54,001 bases of DNA from Lentisphaeria bacterium (GTDB taxonomy: Bacteria; Verrucomicrobiota; Lentisphaeria; Victivallales; Victivallaceae), in assembly GCA_017466125.1 (NCBI GenBank), contig JAFTUS010000147.1:1-54001 (forward strand), written 5' to 3'. The notes under the pieces are model-generated. The model did not search any database, was not told the origin of the DNA, and saw only the letters and a list, made by a program, of their open reading frames with translations. The first letter of the stretch is position 1, and the number at the start of each line of letters is the position of its first letter. Below are positions 46,142-54,001 of this stretch, in pieces. The position numbers and the translations under genes were made by a program.

Positions 46142-48577
46142 ATGATAAAAACTTTTTTTGCATTTCTTGCTCTTTCAAGCACGCTTGCCGGTGCCGATCT
46201 TATATTGGATTTGACGGCAGGAAAGGCTCCCTTTGTAAAAGGCTGCCGACTTGTGAAAACAACAAAATTTGAAGAAAAACCAAACGGCTTTTACTTTAAT
46301 GGCAAAGATGCCAATATCAATTACGGTACTCCCAAAATCACCGGTTCTTTTGCATTTGCCGTTCAGGTCAATCTGGAGGCTCTTCCCCCCAAACGGGCGG
46401 CAATCGCTCTGCGTCGCGGCTTTCACCACATTCTCGCCTGCGACAGCAAAGGACAAATCATTCTGGAAATTTGGGGGAAAAATAAAAAAGAACGCCTTAT
46501 TGTCAAAGGACAAACCCGTTTGATCCCGGGGAAACCGTGCCTGATTGCCGCCATATTTGACACTTCCAACAACCGCGAAGGTCTGAAACTTTACGTCAAC
46601 GGCACACTGGAAGGTGAGGCTTTGCTGATGGATCATGTCTTCCCCTACGGCAAAGAGATTATTTTCGGAGCAGACAATCCCTATGGAAAAAACATTGAAC
46701 CAATGAAAGGCACGCTCAATTTTATCCGGGTTTGGAACGGACTCCCCTCCGCTGCCGAATTGAAAGCATGGCAGAAATACGCAGAAGACAATACCACTCC
46801 GGTTTTGTCAAAAAACGGCATTGTATCTGTTGCGGATTTCGGAGCCGTTCCCGGTGACGGAAAGGATGATACCGCAGCCGTGCGTAAGGCTTTCAAGTTC
46901 GCTGTTTCCAATAAAGCCGCCAAGTTGACATTTCCCAAAGGCATCTACAATTTTGCCCAAGCCCCCGGCAGCATCTGGCAGCCCGAACACTGGCTGTTTT
47001 GGATGCGCAATGTAAATAATTTGGAAATCGACGGTCAGAACTCCACATTTCTTTTTGAAGGAACACAGAACTTCTGTAACTCAGAAAACTGCAAAAATGT
47101 AACTTTCAAAAACTTCACGGTCAACTATACCGAACCATTTTACACCTGCGGCAAGGTTGTTGCCATGACAAATGACAAACGGCAATTTGACGTCCAATTC
47201 GACCCTTATCTTTTCAGGATCAAGGGAGGAGAACCAATCCCGTCCTGGAGCGAAGTGACTCCGGAAAACCTTCTTAACATCAACGGGGGAATGTTCGTAA
47301 ACTACCGTGTGGCACAAACCCGTTTGATCGCCCCCGACATCTTGCGGATCTATTCCTCTGATGCAATGAAACCGTTGAAACTTGGTATGTACCTGATGTT
47401 ACGCCACTTTACTTACAGCGGCTCCGTTTTCCGTCTGCACCACTCTGTTGGTCACAAATTGGAAAATATTACGATACATTCCGGAAAAGGCATGGCTGTT
47501 GTCGGGCAATATCTGGATGGTATGGAACTGCGTAATATACGGGTATGGCCGGCAGAAAATTCCCCGTTCGCGCTTTCTGTATCCTCCGATGTTTTCAATC
47601 TTCTCGGCTGCTATGGTAAAATTTTGATCGAAAACTGCAGTGTCAAAGGCAGCAAAGATGATTCCATCAATATTTTCAGCAACATCTATGGAGTACGGAA
47701 AATCACAGGCAAAAACTCCATTATCATGGGAACTCCCAGATTTCACTCCGGCGAAGTTCCGAATGACAAAGCGGGCGATCAAGTGGCTTTTTTACGTCCG
47801 GATTTCACCCGTTACGCCGTTCGCACGATCAAAACAGCCAAACAGGTGTTTTCAAAACGTCATTCTGAAATCACTTTCACGGAAGATCTGCCAAAAGAAC
47901 TGAATCCGGATAAAGATATTATTATGACACTGAAACAACCTGAAAGCGTTATCATCCGCAACAGCAAATTCCACAGCGAAGGACGCATTTGCATCCAAAC
48001 TTCCAATGTAACAGTGGAAAATTGCGAACTGATCAATTCCAGCGGTTTTCAACTCAATGTGTGTATCCAACCGTGGTATGAAGGCATTCCATCCAACAAT
48101 ATTATCGTTCGCAACAACCGCTTTGTAAACAGCAGTCAGAACGGTTTTCGCAACCTCCCGGCAACATTGATCGTATCTGCCGAAGGAGCAATTCCCGGTG
48201 TGCAGGACGGTTTGAGTCAGGGCGGCTTGATTCCCTTCCCCGTACATAGCAACGTAGAGTTTTCCAATAATACGCTTGAAGGAGGCTTCAACAGTGCTAT
48301 GATTGTCTCATCTGTAAAAAATCTGATTGTCAAAAACAACAAATTCAGCAATTTCTGTACCGATACCCATATTCGCCCGTGGCGTATTCCCAAACGCACC
48401 TGGAACCAGAATGTTATCAATATTGCAGACGGAGTTGAAAATGCTGTTTTTGAAAACAATACCTACACCGGCAAAACAACGGGGAAAATCGCAATCAGCA
48501 AAAAACTGCCGAAAGACGCAGTGAAATTTCAAAATAACAAAGGTTTCAGTATCGAGCAGAAAGACATGACTCCCTGA
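46142..48577 (+). CDS. secreted LamG plus right-handed beta-helix protein
   Basis: An 811-aa protein with a signal peptide (MIKTFFAFLALSSTLAGAD). Residues ~20-215 form a concanavalin A/LamG-like domain. From about 225, SVADFGAVPGDGKDDTAAV opens a long pectate-lyase-3-type beta-helix, as in pectinases and phage-tail-like depolymerases. It probably binds and cuts a plant or host polysaccharide outside the cell. It follows a prepilin gene by 16 nt. Confidence 0.87.
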   Translation: MIKTFFAFLALSSTLAGADLILDLTAGKAPFVKGCRLVKTTKFEEKPNGFYFNGKDANINYGTPKITGSFAFAVQVNLEALPPKRAAIALRRGFHHILACDSKGQIILEIWGKNKKERLIVKGQTRLIPGKPCLIAAIFDTSNNREGLKLYVNGTLEGEALLMDHVFPYGKEIIFGADNPYGKNIEPMKGTLNFIRVWNGLPSAAELKAWQKYAEDNTTPVLSKNGIVSVADFGAVPGDGKDDTAAVRKAFKFAVSNKAAKLTFPKGIYNFAQAPGSIWQPEHWLFWMRNVNNLEIDGQNSTFLFEGTQNFCNSENCKNVTFKNFTVNYTEPFYTCGKVVAMTNDKRQFDVQFDPYLFRIKGGEPIPSWSEVTPENLLNINGGMFVNYRVAQTRLIAPDILRIYSSDAMKPLKLGMYLMLRHFTYSGSVFRLHHSVGHKLENITIHSGKGMAVVGQYLDGMELRNIRVWPAENSPFALSVSSDVFNLLGCYGKILIENCSVKGSKDDSINIFSNIYGVRKITGKNSIIMGTPRFHSGEVPNDKAGDQVAFLRPDFTRYAVRTIKTAKQVFSKRHSEITFTEDLPKELNPDKDIIMTLKQPESVIIRNSKFHSEGRICIQTSNVTVENCELINSSGFQLNVCIQPWYEGIPSNNIIVRNNRFVNSSQNGFRNLPATLIVSAEGAIPGVQDGLSQGGLIPFPVHSNVEFSNNTLEGGFNSAMIVSSVKNLIVKNNKFSNFCTDTHIRPWRIPKRTWNQNVINIADGVENAVFENNTYTGKTTGKIAISKKLPKDAVKFQNNKGFSIEQKDMTP

Positions 48578-48614
48578 TCAAAAAGAAGAATGAGTATGAA
48601 AACGTGCAAAGGTA

Positions 48615-48642
48615 ACTTCGCATGATATTCATTATATGAATT
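48615..48642 (+). repeat. third dif-like site, upstream of a prepilin gene
   Basis: ACTTCGCATGA, TATTCA, TTATATGAATT, about 18 of 28 matches to E. coli dif by hand. It shares GTAACTTCGCAT and ATATT with the site at 11420. The centre differs by one base, which would disfavour exchange with the other two. It ends 38 nt before the prepilin start at 48681. Confidence 0.5.
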
Positions 48643-48680
48643 CAAGATATGAATTTTTAACTAAAAAGGAGACCCGAAAA

Positions 48681-49493
48681 ATGAAACAGAAAAAAGCGAA
48701 AAACCGTTCCGCCCATGGGCGGGTAAAGGCTTCAGCCTTTACCTTAATAGAACTCCTCGTTGTGATTGCCATCATTGCAATCCTCGCTGCCATGCTCTTG
48801 CCCGCTTTGAATAAGGCGCGGACAAAAGCCAAGATCGCCGGTTGTGTCAGTATGCTGAAGCAGTTCGGCACAGCCGCCGCCATGTACGAAGGCGATTACG
48901 GCTGGCTGCCCGGACCCCAAAATTCAGGCGAGGGCAATATAAAAGAGAACAGATGGCATCAAGTCCTCCGTCCCTATTTGGATCAAAATCCCGCCACACG
49001 ATCATGGTCTGATTACGTGGCGTTTTTGAAACGTTACCGCTGTCCCGGTATTGCAGGATCAAGTTCAGATACATTTGGTTATGCTCCCAACTCTTTTACT
49101 TTTATGGAATATCCTGACTGGCATTGGAAGATGAGTCCGATTGCAGTTGTGCCCGGCTATGAAAAGGCAAATGCCAATGATAAACGATATTTGGTTCGTT
49201 CTTCTTCAAAACTTACCAGTTGGGGAAATGCGAAGCCTTCCTCCAGTATTCCTTATATCATGGATGCTCCGCACACCAAAGATACAGACACTACTACCAA
49301 AGAGACGTGGCCAGTCGTGCTGAACAGCAACTATCTTTTCAATACCTCAAATGGAGTTTATGACCAGCGTCATGGCGAATGGGTTTACAATATGTTGATG
49401 CTCGAAGGAAACGTGGAAACGATCCGGGATACGCCCAAAGTTGGTGATGCGGGGGTTGGCAACCGCATCAGTTATAATTTGCTCGTTAATTGA
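48681..49493 (+). CDS. prepilin-type protein with diverged C-terminal motif
   Basis: A 270-aa protein. Leader [19 protein letters not shown], then [20 protein letters not shown]. Near the C-terminus [15 protein letters not shown] keeps the layout of the H-X9-DG motif but has EG and one extra residue. GGAG precedes the ATG at 48681; an upstream in-frame ATG at 48636 lies in the dif-like site and lacks one. It is 26 nt before the 1300-aa hydrolase. Confidence 0.92.
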   Translation: MKQKKAKNRSAHGRVKASAFTLIELLVVIAIIAILAAMLLPALNKARTKAKIAGCVSMLKQFGTAAAMYEGDYGWLPGPQNSGEGNIKENRWHQVLRPYLDQNPATRSWSDYVAFLKRYRCPGIAGSSSDTFGYAPNSFTFMEYPDWHWKMSPIAVVPGYEKANANDKRYLVRSSSKLTSWGNAKPSSSIPYIMDAPHTKDTDTTTKETWPVVLNSNYLFNTSNGVYDQRHGEWVYNMLMLEGNVETIRDTPKVGDAGVGNRISYNLLVN

Positions 49494-49519
49494 ACTATTG
49501 ATATACCAAAGGAATTTTT

Positions 49520-52500
49520 ATGTTGAAGATGATTTTTACCGCCGCTGCCGCCGCCGGTTCGCTGGCTCTCTCCGCCGCCGCAGTGGAATGGAATTTTACC
49601 CAGCCGGAAAAATGGACGTTCCCCGCCGGACTCAAAGTGGAAGAACTCAAGGAAGGTACGCTTGTGACCGTTCCGGAGAAACCCGCATGGGGCAAACCGC
49701 CCAAAATTTATCAGATCAAAGAACTCTCCACCCGTATCAAAGCGGGAATGGAGCAAATCTCCTTTACCGCAGAACTGATTTCCGGAAGCGGCGCCACCGT
49801 CGGACTCGTTCTGACCGATGCCAAAGGCGAATCTTTCGCCTATCCGCAACTGCCCATCAAAGCCGGTGCAAAAAAACTGTCGTGGAATTTGACCAAACCC
49901 GCAGGCAGTTGGGGCAAAAATAAAGACGGAAAGATCGACTACCCCGCCTATGTGAACGGCTTTATGCTCCACCAGTACCCGGTGACGCATCCGGCACAGA
50001 TTTTGTTCCGCAACACCAAAGCGGCTCCTTCCGCTGCTTCTGCACAGGAGTTCAAACCGGTCACGTTCCGTTTCGCCGCCCCCGAAAAATGGGATTTCGG
50101 AAAGAATATCAAAATGGAAAAACTTCCCTACGGGTTGAAAGCCTCCGTTACTGAACCTGTCAAATGGGGACAGAAAGTAAAAAGTTTCAGCCTCTTTGAA
50201 CGCTCCGGCGCACGGCTGAACGTCGTGGATAACAAGATCGCCTTTTACGTCGAACTCCTTGACGGCGGCGGCATCTCTTTCGGAATGGATATCCGCGATG
50301 CCAAAGGAGAAAGTTTCGCTCTGCCGCAGAAAGGAGTGAAAAAAGGTCTGAATTATCTGGAATTCGACCTCGCCAAACCCGCCGGGAGCTGGGGCAAAAA
50401 CAAAGACGGAAAAATCGATTTCCCCATTACGCTGGATCGGGTCGTTTATTTCCAGTATCCCGCCGGAAAAAATGGTACACTGCTTTTCCGCAACCCCGAT
50501 GCAAAACTGGAAAAAGGTATGGTCACGACCCGTGAAAAATTCTACACTTTCGGTGATGCCGCAAAATGGGATCTGCGCACACCCGGATTTGACCGGCAGG
50601 ACGACAAAGAGAGCCTGACCCTTCAACTCAAGCCGGAAAAAAAAAGCACCAAACCCATTTTCGGCAGATTGTGGAGCCGGGATCTGGATCTTACCAAGAT
50701 CGGTTCGCCCTACGCCATCGAACTGGATGTTGAACTTCTCGAAGGCAGCGGCGCGAATGTCGGCATGGTCATTATGGATTCCCACGGCGAACATTTCGCC
50801 GCACGGGAAAAAGGGGTGAAGAAAGGAAAAAATACCCTTGTATTCACCATTCCGGAAGATTTGGGCAAGGGGTGGGGCCCCCGCAAAAACAACAGGATCG
50901 ACGGCGACATCAAACTGATGCAGTTGTACCTCGTCCAATATCCGAACAATCCTTCCGCCAAAGTGCGTTTCACGGAACTGCGCAAGCGGGAGTTGAAAAA
51001 AGATGTGGAGGCAGTCTCTTTCTCCTATGAAACCGGTCTGGTGCTGCCTGTCCTCAAAGTGGGCTGTGAAAAAGATTTTGCCCTCAAACTGACCAATAAC
51101 AGCAATGAAACAGTCTCTTTTTCCGCCGATTTGAAACTGGTTCACGCCGATGGAAAAGAGCGGAAACTTTCCCGCAAATTCGTTCTGCCCGCTTTCGGTT
51201 CGGCAAACTGGCCGATGGAGTGGACGAAGGAGCATCTGCGGGGGGTATGGCGTGCCGATCTGACTTTTACTTCTGCGGATAAACTCCGGGTCGCCCGCAG
51301 CACCCGCACCAGTTTTATCTATATGCAGCCCGCAGGACCGAATGATTATCTCAACAGTGAATTTGTCGTTGGCGTGAATATCCGCCAGACTCATTTCTCG
51401 TATGCGGATCAGGATAAACTGGCGCAGCTGGCCTCGCTCATCGGCTGTAAACTGCTCCGCAGCGGTCACGGCTGGGAGACCGTCGAACCCGTCCCCGGGA
51501 AATTCGATTTTACCCTGTATGACCGTCTGCGTGACCTCAACGAAAAATACAATATGCAGTTTATGCAGTTGGTCGCCTATACGCCGAAACACGCCGTACG
51601 TGACCCGAAATTGCTCAAATCCAAAGATTGGAACGACTGGAACAAAAGTGCCCCCGATGCCGATAAACTGGAAAAATACACCTACGAACTCGTGAAACAC
51701 AACGGCGACAAGGTCATCTGGTACGAATTCTGGAATGAACCCGATCTCGGTTTCTGGCGAAGTGATGTCAAAACGTATATCGAATGTATGGAGCGCGTCT
51801 ACCGTGCGCTGAAAAAAGCCAACCCCAAAGCCCAGTTGATCTCCGGCGGACTTGCCGCAGAAGATCACGCCCAAAGCAAACCCGGTTTCAACCGCGCTGT
51901 GGCAAAAGACGGTCAGAAATTCTACGATTGGTTCGGCTATCACCAGCACGGTGATTTCAACACCTTCCGCCGCGTGATCGACGGCCCGGTTGCCGGGTAT
52001 GTCAAAATGACCGATCCCCGCAAGCCCGTCTTTTTCACCGAAACCGGCTTCTATACCAGCAACGGCAACGAACCGTCACAGGCGGAAGCGGTGCTGCGCA
52101 AGATCGTCTACGCCCGTGCTTACGGTGCCCGCGGTTATCTCTGGTTCGATCTGCGCAACGACGGATATGAACCCGGATACTGCGAACACAACTACGGGTT
52201 GACGACATTTGACTATTTCCCCAAAGTGGGACTGGCGTCTTTCAATACTCTCTGTCTGATGCTGGACAAAGCCTTTTTCTCCAAGACGCTGATCGACACG
52301 AACCGTACTTGTGTTTTCTCCTTCAAGCGTCATGACGGCAGAGTGCTGGCGGTCTGGAAAGCCGGTATCCACGGTGTGGAAGAATCCATCGCCTTTCTGA
52401 CCGATGCAAAATCTGCCCGTCTGGTGGACTGGCAGGGCAACAGCAAACCGTTGAAGATCCATAACGGACGGCTGACTTTCACCGTTCCCGCCCGCCCCGG

Positions 52501-53422
52501 ATTTGTGGAACTCTTGGGTGCGATGAAAGACCCCCAGCCGACACAGGCGATCCTTGCGCTTACGACCGAAAGCATCGCCGCTGTACCGGGACGGCCTTTC
52601 GCGCTGAAACTGGCGGTCAGCAACCCCACCGGCAAACCCGCCGAACTGAACGTGAAGTGGATCGGATTGCCCGCAAATGCCAAAGCGCAGAACCTGACCC
52701 AAACTGTTCCTGCCGGAAAATCCACGGTCACGATGCCCTTTACGGTTGCAGAAAATGCCAAACCGCCGCTGCATCTCGGCTTGGATTATACGCTGGGAGC
52801 GGACTCGGGGACTCTTTCCTTCCCGGTCAACCTTGCCCGTCTGGTGCCTGCTGAATTTCCCGCCGAACCGCAGTTCGTCATGGCGGATAAGAATAGTGTC
52901 GTTTCGCAGGTCGAAAACAACCCCTACACCGAACACCGGGTCTGGAAATCTGCCGCAGACAAGAGCGGAAAAGTATACCTCGCCTGTGACGGAAAAGAGT
53001 TGCGTATCAAGTTGAATGTCACCGATGACAAACTGGTACGTTCGCAGCAAGTTTCCCGCAGTTACATACAGGACGGTGTACAGTTCGCCCTTTCCATTCC
53101 CGGGCAGAACGGTCATTGGGAATTCGGCTGTGCGGTGGAGGAAAGCGGCAAAGCGGCATCCTGCTGCTGGATCAATCCTGCGGGCAAAGAGCCTTTTGCT
53201 CCGGAAGTTACCGCACAGATCAACGGCGGAAACGTGGAATTTTTCATCCATCTTCCGTATGAAAAACTGGGTCTTACTCCGGCTCTCATCCGGCAGGGGA
53301 TCCAGTTCAATCTGATCGTTAATGACAATGACGGCGAGGGCCGTGACGGCTGGATCCAGATCAGCCCCGGCATCGGGGAAGGCAAAACGCCTGAACTTTA
53401 TCCTTTCATCGTCAAACGCTGA
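49520..53422 (+). CDS. secreted 1300-aa modular clan GH-A hydrolase
   Basis: Signal peptide MLKMIFTAAAAAGSLALSAA. Three tandem beta-sandwich repeats of ~150 residues follow: the first two each contain PAGSWGKNKDGKID, the third has a GKGWGPRKNNRIDGDI variant, and all end in an LxQYP/HQYP-type strand. Around residue 615 starts a TIM barrel with acid/base E740 (YEFWNEPDLG) and nucleophile E841 (FFTETGFYT), GH39-like. A beta domain and a CBM9-like tail (LRIKLNVTDDKLV ... GWIQISPG) complete it. Three sugar-binding-like units in series suggest action on an insoluble or cell-bound polysaccharide. It follows a prepilin gene by 26 nt and ends at a strong terminator. Confidence 0.85.
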   Translation: MLKMIFTAAAAAGSLALSAAAVEWNFTQPEKWTFPAGLKVEELKEGTLVTVPEKPAWGKPPKIYQIKELSTRIKAGMEQISFTAELISGSGATVGLVLTDAKGESFAYPQLPIKAGAKKLSWNLTKPAGSWGKNKDGKIDYPAYVNGFMLHQYPVTHPAQILFRNTKAAPSAASAQEFKPVTFRFAAPEKWDFGKNIKMEKLPYGLKASVTEPVKWGQKVKSFSLFERSGARLNVVDNKIAFYVELLDGGGISFGMDIRDAKGESFALPQKGVKKGLNYLEFDLAKPAGSWGKNKDGKIDFPITLDRVVYFQYPAGKNGTLLFRNPDAKLEKGMVTTREKFYTFGDAAKWDLRTPGFDRQDDKESLTLQLKPEKKSTKPIFGRLWSRDLDLTKIGSPYAIELDVELLEGSGANVGMVIMDSHGEHFAAREKGVKKGKNTLVFTIPEDLGKGWGPRKNNRIDGDIKLMQLYLVQYPNNPSAKVRFTELRKRELKKDVEAVSFSYETGLVLPVLKVGCEKDFALKLTNNSNETVSFSADLKLVHADGKERKLSRKFVLPAFGSANWPMEWTKEHLRGVWRADLTFTSADKLRVARSTRTSFIYMQPAGPNDYLNSEFVVGVNIRQTHFSYADQDKLAQLASLIGCKLLRSGHGWETVEPVPGKFDFTLYDRLRDLNEKYNMQFMQLVAYTPKHAVRDPKLLKSKDWNDWNKSAPDADKLEKYTYELVKHNGDKVIWYEFWNEPDLGFWRSDVKTYIECMERVYRALKKANPKAQLISGGLAAEDHAQSKPGFNRAVAKDGQKFYDWFGYHQHGDFNTFRRVIDGPVAGYVKMTDPRKPVFFTETGFYTSNGNEPSQAEAVLRKIVYARAYGARGYLWFDLRNDGYEPGYCEHNYGLTTFDYFPKVGLASFNTLCLMLDKAFFSKTLIDTNRTCVFSFKRHDGRVLAVWKAGIHGVEESIAFLTDAKSARLVDWQGNSKPLKIHNGRLTFTVPARPGFVELLGAMKDPQPTQAILALTTESIAAVPGRPFALKLAVSNPTGKPAELNVKWIGLPANAKAQNLTQTVPAGKSTVTMPFTVAENAKPPLHLGLDYTLGADSGTLSFPVNLARLVPAEFPAEPQFVMADKNSVVSQVENNPYTEHRVWKSAADKSGKVYLACDGKELRIKLNVTDDKLVRSQQVSRSYIQDGVQFALSIPGQNGHWEFGCAVEESGKAASCCWINPAGKEPFAPEVTAQINGGNVEFFIHLPYEKLGLTPALIRQGIQFNLIVNDNDGEGRDGWIQISPGIGEGKTPELYPFIVKR

Positions 53423-53437
53423 ATTAAAAAACAGACA

Positions 53438-53480
53438 GGGGCGTTGCAAACCACAAAAAGGTAAGCAACGCCCCTTCTTT
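53438..53480 (+). terminator. rho-independent terminator
   Basis: GGGGCGTTGC (53438-53447) pairs perfectly with GCAACGCCCC (53465-53474), then TTCTTT. It ends the transcript of the 1300-aa hydrolase. Confidence 0.9.
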
Positions 53481-53575
53481 ATAAGTCACACCAGAGAAAA
53501 GCCGGACTTGTAAGAAAATCCTGACAGTTTACTTTTCAGTACCCTTATTATTACCCTCACGAAAGGGTAGTACCC

Positions 53576-54001
53576 TTACTCGTTTCCAATAGCTTCAATG
53601 ACCTTACGGACAGAAACATTATCCGGGATCAACTTGTCGGGTACTTGTCGGGTACTTGTCGGGTCAGCTTGCGGGGTCAACTCTTCCGGGGCGGAAATAA
53701 TCAGATAACGGTTCTTCCGTTCGTTGGTTTCGCCCAACAGGAGGTTGCGGAAGAATTTCTCCAAATGTTCAAATTCCGGCTCAATACTGCGGGCATAGTT
53801 GCGATAGTTGGCACGGACAAGGGCATTGCGGAAATACCAGGAGTGTTCGGCAAAAAGATCGTTGCTGATGGTAAATCCCATTGCCCGGAGATACTTGATT
53901 GCAAAGACAGCGGTGGTGCGGGTGTTGCCCTCCCGGAAGGGATGGATCTGCCAGATGCCGGAAATGAATTTGACAAAGTGCCTGATCATTTCGGAGTGAG
54001 C
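53576..54001 (-). CDS. Fic-domain protein, C-terminal part (cut by window edge)
   Basis: The frame is open to the window edge, so the N-terminus is missing. IHPFREGNTRTTAVFAIKYL is the Fic motif HPFxxGNxR, with the catalytic His. Fic enzymes transfer AMP or similar groups from nucleotides to target proteins. The motif has Thr where GNGR is usual (GNTR), as in several housekeeping or toxin-type Fic proteins. After the Fic core comes a linker coded by three 11-nt tandem repeats, and a short end (VSVRKVIEAIGNE). An inhibitory helix, if present, would be outside the window. Confidence 0.88.
   Translation of the reverse strand, partial: AHSEMIRHFVKFISGIWQIHPFREGNTRTTAVFAIKYLRAMGFTISNDLFAEHSWYFRNALVRANYRNYARSIEPEFEHLEKFFRNLLLGETNERKNRYLIISAPEELTPQADPTSTRQVPDKLIPDNVSVRKVIEAIGNE
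53633..53665. repeat. three tandem 11-nt repeats inside the Fic gene
   Basis: CTTGTCGGGTA is repeated at 53633, 53644 and 53655 (last base C in the third copy). The unit is not a multiple of three, so gain or loss of one copy would shift the frame. Confidence 0.85.

Noticed and set aside
11420..48642. A 37-kb mobile element bounded by dif-like sites
   Set aside because: The interval holds dcw genes and no integrase, relaxase or phage genes, and the site centres differ.
49472..51949. 825-codon minus-strand frame opposite the 1300-aa hydrolase
   Set aside because: Shadow frame; the plus strand shows repeated domains, catalytic Glu residues and a signal peptide.

Overview
The window reads as a chromosomal segment from a bacterium of the PVC group, most likely a Lentisphaerota/Victivallales-type organism. 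This is an inference from three things: five separate genes whose products start with the prepilin signature [28 protein letters not shown], many glycoside hydrolases with no SusC/SusD pair, and a compact cell-division cluster. No rRNA or tRNA gene was recognised to settle the taxonomy.

Left end (1-6950, visibly AT-richer than what follows): a type VI CRISPR-Cas locus, all on the minus strand. In transcription order it has a large accessory gene (799 aa: a DUF3800/RNase H-like domain with a D..E..D set, then a TPR-like helical C-terminus), a divergent Cas13b (1096 aa, one R-x4-H HEPN motif near each end), a decayed Cas1 fragment run into a Cas2-like gene, a short leader with a perfect hairpin, and a 36-nt-repeat array of at least nine repeats that probably runs off the left edge. 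The accessory protein is not Csx27 or Csx28 and is the best candidate for an undescribed component.

6966-10924: a GT4-type glycosyltransferase, a secreted protein, a lipoprotein, purD, and a divergent GGQ release-factor-like gene.

11387-15564: two head-to-head dif-like (XerC/XerD) sites flank a ~100-bp segment carrying a ribosome-binding site and start codon that currently point away from a prepilin gene. Inversion would fuse that start in frame to the prepilin. This looks like a phase switch. A secreted GH42-like enzyme and a GH99-like protein follow.

15888-17150: a GH29 fucosidase. 17202-22747: a reduced dcw cluster on the minus strand (mraZ, rsmH, ftsL-like, ftsI, a 44-aa membrane protein, murC), with a good promoter and four 10-bp MraZ-type operator repeats.

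22919-37944: a carbohydrate-utilisation region: a purple-acid-phosphatase-like protein, GH43, two GH39-like paralogues with CBM9-like tails, GH38 mannosidase, a TIM-barrel protein, two prepilins and a LacI-type regulator. 38016-42720: parvulin isomerase, PepD dipeptidase, thioredoxin-like protein and DsbD. 42889-53422: GntR/LacI-type regulator, GH28, prepilin, LamG plus beta-helix protein, prepilin, and a 1300-aa modular hydrolase. A Fic protein is cut by the right edge.

A striking pattern is that all five prepilin genes sit 11-26 nt upstream, on the same strand, of a gene for a large signal-peptide-bearing CAZyme or beta-helix protein, while the CAZymes without signal peptides have no such partner. 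This suggests paired prepilin-enzyme modules for secretion or surface display.
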